Source: Galerina marginata (Eukaryota; Basidiomycota; Agaricomycetes; Agaricales; Galerinaceae). From it: 64,000 nucleotides of DNA. Of the stretch, positions 53,670-64,000 are shown in pieces; the stretch's first letter is position 1; every line of letters begins with the position of its first letter. The position numbers and the translations under genes were made by a program. Where the stretch lies: assembly GCA_023014335.1 (NCBI GenBank), contig JAECYW010000008.1, positions 2,480,001 through 2,544,000 of the forward strand, given 5' to 3'. The notes under the pieces are model-generated. The model was not told the DNA's origin, did no database searches, and worked only from the letters and a program-made list of their open reading frames with translations.

Positions 53670-54128
53670 TTCGATTATGGCAGACCAAAAAAATGGTAGA
53701 TTAGTGTATTTATTATGTATCATTAGGGATTTAGATGTTGTGACATTTGAAAGCAGAAACTATGTATGAAGAACAATTAATTTACTAGGACACACGTTCG
53801 AAGTGCAAGTCGGAGTCAGACGTGGAATTGTGCCTTTATGGTTGTTTAACAGCCTTTGACATAAAAGGCATTCGAGTCAGAGGAAACCTTTTACTTCCTG
53901 CCACCACAACACTTTTTCTTGTTCGAGTCATGTTCACATTCTGAGCGGTAAATTGACTCGTCTTTGGTCTTTCACAAACTTATAAGCCTCCCAGATTCGC
54001 AGTTCAAGTCCCAGCCTCACAAACAAACCTGACAATGATTACTCGCAACTTTATAGGCTCTCACTCAAAGCAAAAAACGAAAACTTATCGATTCACGTAG
54101 GCCCAAGAGCCACATTGTAACCAACTAA
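53670..54128. other. intergenic, no gene recognised
   Basis: This is the 3' flank of the OPT gene and the 5' flank of the next. No element is seen. Confidence 0.5.
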
Positions 54129-55588
54129 ATGTTCGGAGAGTCCGAATCAGAGAGCCCTAGAGTTCCCAGCCCTTGGGATTCGCTCATTTCCATCCCACCG
54201 TCTCCTGTAGCTGGGCCAAGACGCACACATACCCCCAGCCCACTGGCAGCAGAGCTTATTCCAAGGCTCGTTCCGGAGGCGGACGACGGGAATGTGGAGT
54301 ACAAACTACAGCTTCTCAACCCATCTGCAGCCCGCTTCGCGCGCCTCGTTACCCAGATGAAGTGGCGCCTCCTGGAGGGCGGCGGGCAGGCGTACTACGA
54401 GCTCGGCGTCGCAGATTCCGGGGACCTCATTGGGCTGCCCCGGGAGGAGCTCGAGCAGAGCTTGGAGACGCTGGAGATGATGGCTGGCGAAATCGGCGCG
54501 AGCGTGATCGTGGTCAAGGAGATCGAGGTCCCGGCGGTCATGGCTCGTCTTGCGAAGCGCAGTGGCGAGTGGGCGGGTGCAGAGAAGAGGGCGGCGAGGC
54601 TTGAGGGCTGGCACGCCGTCTTCATTGGAGGGTGGCTATTCAACTGGTGGCTATTCGACGGTGGCCTGACACGGAGACCGACCCTGACTCTTTGTCGGGC
54701 ACGGAGGTGGACCTTAACGAAGACCTTTCGGTGACGGTTGTCCTTGACAAAGGGAGCTCAGCGAGGCTCGCCCCGGGAGCGGGCCACCGACTCCTCCGGC
54801 ACCGTATCCTGTGTTTTCAATGGATATCGACACCGAGGATCCAGCGGACATAGCTGACGACGAAGCGGTTGGCCGCTGCTACCCAGACACGCTTCTCCAT
54901 CGACCTCGAAATATCGTCCGTCTTCAAGCCTCGCCCGATCCGCACTCGGGTGCACAATCACCCCCACTACGCTCACTCTACTGGCGGCAAGAGCAAAAAG
55001 GTCAAGAAGTACAAGCACCTCAGCATGCTGAACTCGTCTCATAATCACACCGAGGCGCCGAACGAGGATATCAAAGCACTGAACCGCAGACAAGGCAGAG
55101 ACAGGCGTCGCGAGGAGAAGAGAAAGGCCTTGGAAGCCCGTGCCACGCAGGCCGTCGATACCGAGGTTGACGACTCCGCCTCCCGTCAGGACACCATAAC
55201 AGCAGCAGCCATCCTCACCTGAGGACGCCGGCTCTCTCATCACTGGCCTCGAGTCTCTTCACTGTCGGCCTGGTCGAGGAGCCAGCCCAAATCGCCTCGG
55301 TCGCAGACTCCGAATCCCTTGACATGGCCAACGTCGAGGATTTCGACGACGACGATGACGTGTTTCGCATCTCCTACCACTGCCCATCCTTCCTTCCCCA
55401 CCTTCTCCGCGTCGTCGACGGGGGAGTCGCACCTAGACGTGGACGCGGCTGCGATTGGGATTGTAGGCGGCGCCCTTGGCGGCGATGGCGAGGCGGAACA
55501 GCCGCGGTTGATAGTGGAGGCGCTGGTGGTGCGCAAGATGTCGCTTGGAGAAGCCTTCTTGGATTTTGGTGGGTTTTCGTTGACTTGA
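54129..55588 (+). pseudogene. gene resembling the N-terminal part of GTPBP1/2, frame-broken
   Basis: The first frame (54129 to about 54600) starts MFGESESESPRVPSPWDSL and contains NVEYKLQLLNPSAARFARLV, TQMKWRLLEGGGQAYYELGV and LEQSLETLEMMAGEIGASVI, which I recognise as the region before the G domain in the GTPBP1/GTPBP2 (AGP-1) family. Later blocks lie in other frames: DSLSGTEVDLNEDLSVTVVL, FSIDLEISSVFKPRPIRTRV (about 54887), RRQGRDRRREEKRKALEARA and the closing RLIVEALVVRKMSLGEAFLD to a stop at 55588. No GTPase motifs (GxxxxGKS, NKxD) are seen. At least two frame changes lack convincing introns. An intact version would be a roughly 450-aa protein with a disordered C-terminus. Confidence 0.6.
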
Positions 55589-57957
55589 ATCGTGAAGTTT
55601 CGTTTCTTTGTTCTCGCTCGCTATGCTTTTTTTATGTTCCTTTGTTCGTTTCTTTCTTCTAGTCCTTTGAAGCAAGCTACCACCTCGCCCATCATATAGC
55701 TCACCTGGATTTTGGGATTTTTGGCGTTGGAAATTTCAGGATTTAGGTTCAGGTATTTATGATTTCAAGTTATTTTGCAGTTGTCCGATGTTTTCCGAGT
55801 AAATTGTTTTTGATGGCTATATTCCTCCAACCTACTGTATGCACTTTTTGTTTGTCCGTACTCGAGTAACCTTCGCTTATAATTAATTCATTGGTTGAAG
55901 CTTACATGCTCCGCAACCTACTTCAAAACTTTGGCGCTCACTGTAATTCTCAAGTCATTCGCGATTCCCAGGCCGGCTTGCTCTTTAGACGTAACGACCA
56001 TCACCACCATTGCTTGAAGCAGGCCAGTCAGGCTTTCATGTATTTCGGACCTCTGCCGCACTGTTTTGATATTCCTATCAGGAAACTCAAGCTGGGCTAT
56101 GATGCTGCGTACAAGACCAACCAACGGAATATCTTCCAGAGGACTCCACACCTGGCAAGGCTGTTGTCATCTTTAACCACCTAGGTTCTGCTCCGCTTGC
56201 CCATCCACAGTGGACTCCAAGTTCTGGAATTGCTGAGCTATGAGAATTTCTGGCCAAAACAACACATCGTCTCGAGGTACCCGCCTACCATTTCCAGACG
56301 CGGTCCGAGATGATCTTGGATACCTTCCCTCACCACGAGCTACGCCTCATTGTCCATGATTCTACGCTTTCGATATGCCTGCGGACTAACTGAAACGCCA
56401 GCGCGGAGTACATGGCTAATATCCGGCCTTTTCTGAGCATGGTGCATTTGATTTGTATTGTTATGCCCAGGCGTACTGGCGCCGCGACGCCTGCACGAGT
56501 ATGGACTGGTTAGGCATCTCGAAGCTAGAAATGTTCTGTTTGTGAAACAAGCCCGGTAAGAGGTGTTTCAAGTGTAAGTAACTTTTTTTTATGTCTCTAG
56601 TGACTCAGGCTACTTCTGCCTCTGTCACACAATCGAAACCACTCCGGACGGTTTGGTTCTAACGTCTTTGCCGTCTTTGGCATTACTTTCCAATTGCTAT
56701 GAACCTCTCCTCCGAGCCCTCGCCAGTGAAAAATCATTGCCCTTTACATTTTATCTCCTGCCTGCTGCTGTACATGTCGTACTCTCACAAAAAAAATCGC
56801 TTTCGCACCCACTGTGGCACACCAATGACATGCCCCGATACCTCCGCACTGTAAGAAAGATCTCCGTCGAGGAGATACTGCAAAGACCACGTCGGTCAGA
56901 CTTCCGACGATACCCGTTCCATACCTGCCCTGTTGCGTTGGTAATAATGAATCTTTGAATAGACCCTGAATCCCGACTCTTACAGGCCTGATTGGTTTGG
57001 CTCTGGATAGACCGGTTCTCCATTAATGCTTCCTCATAGACGAATCATCTCCTTTCGATGCACTTCTACACCTCCGAGTCGCAAGGAAATGCTATTTATT
57101 TATTAGTTGGCTTAAAAAATACATTTCGTCCTGGAAAATACTTGACTACTTTTGTAGACGGTATTAGTTGGGAGGAGTTTATCATTTTGACGTAAGTAAA
57201 GTGAAATTCTTGGAACATCGCAGGCGGATCGGGGTTTCTGGAACCATTTACCAAACGGGATGGTTCGGCATCAGCTTACGCGTTCAAAAACCAGTCCTCT
57301 TAAGGCGGAGGAGGTCTGGCTGAAGAACGGGGTCCACAGGAGCTGGAAGGAGTTACACGCTTCCTTGGACCACCGCTTAGCTCGTGCTTACTTACTACTC
57401 TACAGAGTCACATAAACCGGTTCACAATCGTCACCAGGAAGCAGAGATCTTGCATATGTAAAGTTACATATTTAGATATAGAAAACTGCTCATAAAATCA
57501 CTTCAAAGCAGCTAAATATACCGGAAATGATATCACGGGCAATGATGCAATCGACCGATTGGAATAACTTCGCAATGATGGTGGAAGTAATAAAAAGGAT
57601 GGATGACGTAGTGTACAGTACGATTCAAGATGCACTGATGAGTGAACAAGGTCCGAGTCTTGGACGATGAGGGTGATAATAGTGATGGGGAGGACGATGG
57701 GAGAGCTGATAATACTTGATATGACGAGATGAATGACGAATTACGAAGAGAAGGCGGAAGCGAAGAAGAGAGGGGCGAAATAACGACAAAATAAACGAGG
57801 AACACTGACAAAACAACAACGATGGTGGAGGCGGAGACAGGAGGTGAGCCGGAAGAGTTTGTATATCTTGGTTGAGATCCGGAATGAGGGGTAAAGGTGT
57901 CGGCTCTGCGGGAATGACCAGATGAATGTACATCCAGAGGAAAGGTTGAACGGCGAA
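55589..57957. other. no gene recognised
   Basis: Short frames on both strands (for example 55891-56184 and 56653-56958 plus) without introns or motifs. 56190-56950 might be a decayed F-box-type gene, but I could not establish this. The last part is the 3' flank of Mo25. Confidence 0.4.
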
Positions 57958-59349
57958 TCATAGATTCTGGATCTGGACAATGAGGAATTGCTTCTCATCG
58001 CTGAATTGCTCGTCTATGGGAACAAAAAAAAAACAATAAAAATATTTAGCGGATGTTTCAGTTAATCTAGGATATACTCACCCTCTTTATCGTTGTGGAA
58101 TGTCTTCAAGAAACTCAGTAGCTTGTCCTTGTTTCTTCTCAATATGGTCTCGATCTGGGGCGGCTTCTTGGGATTCGCGACAAATACCTATACAATATAT
58201 CAGCTGGCATTCATACAGATAATAGGGCGACGGAATGCGCATATGATTGAGGTATGACCAACCTTGAACACGTGAAATGCCTCGAATTGGATATTCTTGC
58301 TCTTGTCCCTGAGTAGGTTCATCATCATCTTCAGGTTCGACTCGTTGGCGATATAACGTGTCATAACGTTGAAGTTGGCACGATCCAGGAGGATTTCGCC
58401 AAGAAGTTTGAGGGACTGTCGCTTCGTCACGTAGTTGGTCGACAGAATGAGCGTGGTGAAGGAGGAGAAAAACTACGGCTGTTAGTTAGCGCCGACAGAC
58501 AAGGAGTGTGTCAGATTATTTACGCGGTCGTAGTTCTTATCTAGGTATTCAGCGACCATGGGTTTATGTCGTGTCAACGTTTCCTTGAGATTTGCAAATG
58601 CGTCGCAAGAGATACCGAAGGTTGTTGTTTCGATGTAGTGCGGGAATGTGTAAAACCTAGGAGAGGGTCATTTGGGTCCGCCAAGGTGTTCAACGGCGAC
58701 GATGACTCACTGTTCGGAGTGAAGTAGTATCTTGGCTAGCTGCTCGTGCCTCAACATCTCTTTCAAAATCATTCCCGTGTTCAACGCCACCTCCTCGTTT
58801 TCGTACCCCGTCAAGGCTGCAAAGATAACGTCAGGCTTCCCAGAGAGATACTCCACGGTTGGCCATCGCGAGCCAATCTGCCGTCGTAGGAGGTTGTTGA
58901 ATATCTGCACTACGTCCTTCCGCGCCTCGAATTCGAATCGAGATATGCTCTGAACCAGGAGGAGCAGTAAGTCCGTGTTGTATGTTTCCTGGGCTAATTG
59001 AGCCACAAGCTCAGGAGCCGGTTCTAATCACCAATAACAAGAAATTGAGGTTATTCCGTTAGGGATGGATATCGCTCATTAAATTGAGATATTACACACC
59101 ACCATCGCCGTACAAGATACCCTTGACTTGCTGCAGATACTTCGAAACGTCTTCGCTAGCCTAATACGTTGCGTTGAATAAGAACAGGGCCATGATAAAC
59201 GACAAAACATCTATGACATCGGCTTAATCCTGACATACCTTTCTCCTCGTTTCCCCCCCTGGAGCTCCAGACTCTAATCGATTTATGGCGTCACGAAGAC
59301 CACGAACGAGGTCTGGAGGTGTCCTTGGTTTCGTCTTGAAGAAATTCAT
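57958..59349 (-). CDS. HYM1: Mo25/CAB39-like scaffold protein (Hym1), 329 aa
   Basis: Seven exons: 59349-59239, 59160-59100, 59023-58711, 58656-58524, 58472-58263, 58187-58082 and 58013-57958, all in frame. The start [20 protein letters not shown], the core [58 protein letters not shown] and [20 protein letters not shown] are hallmarks of Mo25, an alpha-helical repeat protein. It binds and activates germinal-centre STE20-type kinases (with STRAD/LKB1 in animals; in the RAM/MOR polarity network in fungi). Length matches the family (about 330-380 aa). Conserved single-copy gene; no oddities. Confidence 0.95.
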
Positions 59350-61109
59350 GGTATCTTGAGAGATATATCCAGAGATATGAATTATGAGAGGAAAAGAATG
59401 TGGAAAAGGCAGAAAAACCAAGGACGGGGGTATGTATAGGTGGTGGTTGAAAGAAACCCGCACGTTCACAGCTGCCCAGATCGGTAACCTTCAGGCGCAA
59501 CCGACGGGATCCCTTTTTAGGAAGGAGGTTGATTTCCAGGGTCCGGACCGGGAACACCGGTGACACTGATTGCGACGCATGCTGACTTGTTTTCACCTTG
59601 TCATCGTCAAGTCAACAATGCTTGCTTGCAAAGAGCCTGTGTCATGCGGGGATTGACAGAGGCGAACTGCCAGACTTCAGAGGCCATACGGTTGGCGTGT
59701 GCGACGAAAACCCACTGGCATCAGTTTGCCGTCGAACTGCTATGTCTGACGAACCAGTTCGTCAGACAGACCTCGCCCAAGGCACACGCTTTCCCAATAA
59801 CTTAAGTAGTGGACGCTTTGAAGAAATGGTCAGTAACTTGCAGGATTACCATTTTACTACCCCGCCTTCAGACATTCTAACCACTTATTAGCTAAATCCG
59901 CGGCACTTTGAAGCGATTGAAGGGGTGAACGAACATTAAAAATCCCTGATTCCTACCCTAGAAACTTAGATTGCGGGGCAGCCCTGGAGCCACCACCGCT
60001 AAGTACGTGAACTTGGTCTGAGATTCTGAGTCAAGGAAGCTTACACTAGGTTGTTTTTCGCTCAGGGCGAACAAATTGACATAAGATTTAGATAGAGCCT
60101 GGGCTCGGATTCGCAATTTGCCTTTCATTTGACGACTTTCATGATTTCATCTGGATAGAGCAGAGTAGATCATGGAACCTACTTACCAATTCGAATTTAC
60201 TAAAGCAAATCGCGATTCCACGACCACCGCACGGTAGAGGAAGGCTGGTAAAGTCCAAGATGAATTTACCCCATGACACGCCGCAAACATCCTGATTCCC
60301 TAGATTTTAGACATGACGGCCTCAAAGCGAACGAGTGGCGCTATTGTCCTGTCAGGACACGTCGGCGTTCTCCAGCCAGATATATTATTTGCTAGGCCTT
60401 TACCGAAGGTTCACAGAAAACCGAGTGCTTAGAATGCCGAGAACAGGACTCTGGAAAGGGATCAGCGATGGGAGGCTTGATCAACCCACTTAGTCAAATT
60501 TGGAACGGCATCAAAGGTCTCTGTTCCGAATTTGCCCCAGACAGAAGGGCATGCAGTTCAGCTGCGTGCAACTAGACGAAAGGAGAATAGGCGCCCACTG
60601 GATTTTTGATCGCCGTCTCCGCGGCTATTTTGAGCTTCCTTTACACTGCATAGAGACCGGGGTCCCGCAAGCAGTTGTAGGGTTATCCAAGCGATACGGG
60701 TGCTACGGTTGGGAGCTGGAAGATAGTTTCGATCTTCGAATTGTTGTACATGTCGACCTTCATCTCGTTCAGAAATGACTCCGCTTTGATCTGCCAGTTG
60801 AAAACTACCTCATTCACTTCAGTCCGATGAGCACGAAGATGGTTATGTAGCCCCAGACGTTAGGGAGAGGGAAGTCCCCGATCAATTCAAATTTGTGAAC
60901 TGGTTTGCAAGAATTTCCGGTCCGAAATGCGCCACACGATTTGTAAACCATCTCCATGCGGTTCAGGGACTAAGAAGGGAAAAAGATCTACGTTCCAGGA
61001 GAGGTGCAAGAAAGCTAGTGAAGTATCTGGAAACCGACAAATGATATGTACTTTGAAGCATGACAGACTACGGCGATGGATCGAGAAGGAAGGGGTATCC
61101 AGGAACATC
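59350..61109. other. no gene recognised
   Basis: The left 200 bp are the Mo25 promoter. The remainder holds only short frames (59560-59891, 60500-60778, 60927-61118) without support. No repeats found elsewhere in the window were noticed here. Confidence 0.45.
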
Positions 61110-62439
61110 TCAATATGATAGGCCCAAACTCTTGCGAGTCCAAGTGAGGAACAGATCCTTCGACTTCATCGACGAGGAGATGAAGTCACCAAATGTCGGG
61201 CCCCAGAAAATGCTCCAATAGCTTGATCCGCCATTCTAAAAAGCAAGTCAGCTTAACTTCTCCTCGGCGCGGGGGCAAAGACAAGTTACCTTCCCATTCG
61301 AGATGGAGATCATTTCAAACGATCCATGATAGAGGGCGCTCGGTTGTTTCTTTCTCAAAACGCTAACGATGTTGGCAACGATGATGGAGGCATGTTTCTG
61401 GTACTTGTCCACCTGCTTTTGCTCGTCCCATTCAATCGCGTCGCCTCCAGCAAAAATACGCGGATATTTCATGACTTGGAGGGTTGAAGAAACCCTGATG
61501 TGGTGTGTCTCGGAAAGCGTTTCTGGTACGAGGGTGACAAACGAAGTATTTGGGGTCGGTCCACGGCAGGGAATCTGAATGCAATAAACATAAAAATCTA
61601 GGAGAGGGTATTCAGCTTACAACAAGGTCAGCAATGAGCTTCCTTCCATTCCGAGTCTGGATTGTGCTGGCTTCCGAGATTTCCAGGTTATCGACCCAGT
61701 CGTTGAGTATAACCTCAACATCACGTTTCCGGATGTCTTTTGCGACGCCTTTGCGGAAATATTGGGGATACGCCTCGTTGAGAAGGAGCTCTTGTCCGTG
61801 GACGATTGTCACCCTTTTCGTCTGTTGCGTGTATCACCACCCAAACAGCTCCTGGTCAATGAAGGTGCTACGTACTGAAGAAATATCTCTTATCTCTCCG
61901 GCAAATTCTATGTAGGGGATAAGAAAGAAAATCGGCTGGCGAACAGAGGAGAGGTACTTACCCAGAGCAACGGCTCCACCGCCTACTAGAACAATATCAT
62001 TCGCATCCTGAAACTTCTGGCGCCAAGTTCGTATATGCTCCGTCGTCTCCTTTTTATTATCCGGAATATTCAATGGTCCTTCCCAAATACTCCCAGGTGT
62101 GAGTACCAATATTGAATACTCCACTGTCTCTCCAGTTTCGAGGGTCACAAAGCCTGTCTTATCGCCTTCCTCCGTAGTAATAGATGCGACCTTCCCAATG
62201 ATGAACTGGCCATTCCCATTTACGAAGGTGTAGTTATACGTGATGTGCGCCTTGTCCTCGAGATGTCCCTCATCAGTAACAGACATGCGAATCCACGCTG
62301 GGAGGTGCGTGTAGTACGGCCGGGCGGTGATGAGCAGGATACTGTACTGCTCAGGCTTGAGGGCGGTAGACAGCTGCCTGGCGACCTGAGCCCCGCATCC
62401 ACCACCTCCCACGATGACGATGTTCGGTTTTCCGGCCAT
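61110..62439 (-). CDS. AIF/FSP1-type FAD-dependent oxidoreductase, 373 aa
   Basis: Exons are 62439-61962, 61907-61876, 61821-61621, 61574-61290 and 61235-61110, in frame. It starts MAGKPNIVIVGGGGCGAQVA with the FAD Rossmann motif (GxGxxG-like GGGGCG). A second dinucleotide fold has VLVGGGAVALGXEFAGEI (exon 1/2 junction). The FAD-contact block is RIFAGGDAIEWDEQKQ, and the end WSIFWGPTFGDFISSSMKSK is typical of the AIFM2/AMID group. Such proteins oxidise NAD(P)H and reduce quinones or act at membranes. Length equals the family norm. An alternative start 9 bp upstream (62448) adds three residues. Exact substrate is unknown. Confidence 0.9.
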
Positions 62440-62448
62440 ATTGAACAT

Positions 62449-63238
62449 CGTGAAATAAAAGAATCAACGCGCTATAAGTAACCAAAGCAAGCTGGCGTTC
62501 TGAGAGGCCAGAGGCGGACGTGGCACCAAGTGGTAAGGAAAAGCAGAGGGTCTAGCCTAGTCCCCAACGGAGAAACCATTATCATTAAGAACGCGCCCTA
62601 TCCGGGAGAGCAATCCCACGTTCTGGATACAGCCTATCGCTCGGTAGCCCGGGATGAGAATATCGGATAGCATAGCGGTGAAACGGTAAAGTGATCTTGA
62701 CCATTACCGGAGGAGTATCTCCAAGACATGCGACAAAACGTGGAGCCCATGCCGCCCATTTCGCAGGAGATGCGTACCACGGAGTGCGTTTCGGAAAGTA
62801 GTTCCAGGACAGAATAGTATGCGCTGTGCCAAAGCCGAGTACTGATGGCACTGCCGCGCAGGTGTCGGAGTAAATGGGAAATGATCTTACCGTTCACAAG
62901 TTTTGGGCCAATAAGTCGAGGTGCTAGTATTAGTCTGACAATTATCAGGGCATTAGTCTTACAACTATCAGTAACATTAGTACTTTCCGCATCATTGGTG
63001 GCACTACTCACTGACTAAAAGTCTTGAAGGTGGGTTGGTGCCACGGAAAGCAGTTACCAAGGAACCAATGCCTAAAATTGGCCAAAAACAGACATACATG
63101 TGACATCATCGTAGCCGGTCAGGAAGATCCCGTCAGTGTTGCGTTCAGTGATTGGTCGAATCGTTGAGAAATCAGTATTAATAACTATAATTGAATCTGG
63201 AGTCCATCTACGAAGATTACTGGAGGAGATTTGGCTTC
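62449..63238. other. intergenic, no gene recognised
   Basis: Promoter side of the oxidoreductase and 3' flank of the third UGT copy. A 125-codon minus frame at 62634-63011 lacks motifs and introns and is not called. Confidence 0.45.
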
Positions 63239-64000
63239 TTAATCATGTGGCGGGGTTACAGCAGTCTCATTCAAATTCTTTAGGAATGCTTGCAACTCTT
63301 TCCTGCTCACCCCACCCTCCTGCCAGGCCTCGAAGAGCTTCGCTTTTATCGCTTCGGCATTCCTTCGTAGTTCTTCTCCTTTTTTGCCTCGACATGCGTC
63401 AAGGACGTCCCTTATTTCAACCCCAACTGCAGCACGGGTTCCCTTGGCTGAACGACCATTTCTGTGCAAGGGCTTAAGACCCCTCTCGCCAGTTCTAACC
63501 TCAATCAATTCAAATGCGACATTGAGGTTCTCCGTCAGATATGCAGCCGCGGCTGGTTGATCAGCCTCAAACGGCCAAGCAATTCTATGAGATAGAATGG
63601 AGCGCGTTTAGATGATTACAGTCTCCGAGAAATTAGAACATACAGAGGAATGCCAGCTCCGAGAGACTCTGTGATGCTGTTGTGACCACAATGGGTAAGG
63701 AACCACCCAGTTGCCTGGAGCGTTTATCATCATATAGATTAACAAAAAGGCAAACGAAATAATACTTACTGGGTGGTTGAGAATAAATTGTTGCGGCGCC
63801 CATTGCGTTATCATCCCGAAACCGGAGGATTTCACTTTCTCCGCCAATTGATCTGAGAGCTTGGCGAACGGCGACGCAAAGCAAAAAACCTGTCAGGAAA
63901 GAATGTCAAACTGTGGTTCAACAAAAATGATTATGAACGCACGAAGGGAAATTTTTTCTCCACTAAGGCCTCTATAACTTCATCAACGTATTCTGGGGTA
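63239..64000 (-). CDS. family-1 UDP-glycosyltransferase, copy 3 (3' part, runs off the edge)
   Basis: Exons visible on the minus strand are >64000-63943, 63889-63770, 63714-63644 and 63584-63239, in the same phases as copies 1 and 2. Blocks: EYVDEVIEALVEKKFPF, FCFASPFAKLSDQLAEKVKS, ITQWAPQQFILNHP, GWFLTHCGHNSITESLGAG (the UDP-sugar binding motif), IAWPFEADQPAAAAYLTEN, then an undamaged tail RGLKPLHRNGRSAKGTRAAV and ACRGKKGEELRRNAEAIKAK. It shows the C-terminal sequence that copy 1 lost by frameshift. It lies 18 kb from the tandem pair with unrelated genes between. Confidence 0.88.

Noticed and set aside
62585..63011. Minus frames of 88 and 125 codons between the oxidoreductase and UGT copy 3
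   Set aside because: Overlapping frames without motif or intron evidence, lying where promoter and 3' flank are expected.
1..64000. CRISPR arrays, rRNA, reverse transcriptase or transposase genes, LTR pairs
   Set aside because: None seen. The repeats found are hexamers, MITEs, segmental duplications and one degenerate tandem family.

Overview
The window comes from a filamentous fungus, almost certainly an agaricomycete (mushroom-forming basidiomycete). Its genes carry many short GT-AG introns, mostly 45-90 nt, and intact genes can have 5 to 12 exons. Several families are typical of that class: NACHT NTPases with the N-terminal MFS.S.N.QINGG motif, F-box/LRR paralogues, CorA-like proteins with a long N-terminal domain, family-1 glycosyltransferases and OPT transporters. 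No bacterial, organellar or viral gene was recognised. All exon models were built by eye from splice sites and frame continuity. Family names rest on recognised motifs, not on searches.

Layout. (1) 1-8.35 kb is a distinct compartment full of GCCGNN hexamer repeats. It holds four genes of unknown function: a partial gene at <1-75, a 596-aa nuclear-type protein, a 953-aa proline-rich protein with an internal Zn2Cys6-like cysteine cluster, and a small gene split by an 860-bp foldback transposon. It abuts, at about 8.36 kb, a 3'-truncated NACHT gene that also carries a 514-bp MITE. I infer a multi-gene mobile unit whose right edge broke that NACHT gene. (2) 11.9-19.4 kb holds a hypothetical protein, a frameshifted F-box gene, a complete nine-exon CorA-like gene, and a broken copy of that gene's last exon at 13.3 kb. 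(3) 19.4-24.5 kb holds a tandem non-coding repeat array and an intact NACHT gene (761 aa), the undamaged paralogue of the 8-10 kb pseudogene. (4) 25.0-27.6 kb is DNA polymerase eta (RAD30), 12 exons. (5) 27.7-36.6 kb is a block of repeated duplication: three F-box/LRR copies (two intact, one interrupted) and a multi-spanning membrane protein with remnants of its 3' end. (6) 37.0-39.1 kb is a frameshifted ArsB/NhaD-type permease. (7) 39.9-44.8 kb is a tandem pair of glycosyltransferase genes, one with a frameshifted tail and one a clear pseudogene; a third copy runs off the right edge. (8) 44.8-48.8 kb is gene-poor. (9) 48.8-53.7 kb is an OPT-family oligopeptide transporter with one apparent frameshift. 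(10) 54.1-55.6 kb is a frame-broken gene resembling the N-terminal part of GTPBP1/2. (11) 58.0-59.3 kb is Mo25/Hym1. (12) 61.1-62.4 kb is an AIF/FSP1-type flavoprotein.

The conserved housekeeping genes (RAD30, Mo25, the AIF-like oxidoreductase) are intact and sit between fast-turnover families (NACHT, F-box, UGT) with many duplicated, truncated or frameshifted copies. No operon-like logic is expected or seen. The recurrent theme is segmental duplication and transposon insertion.
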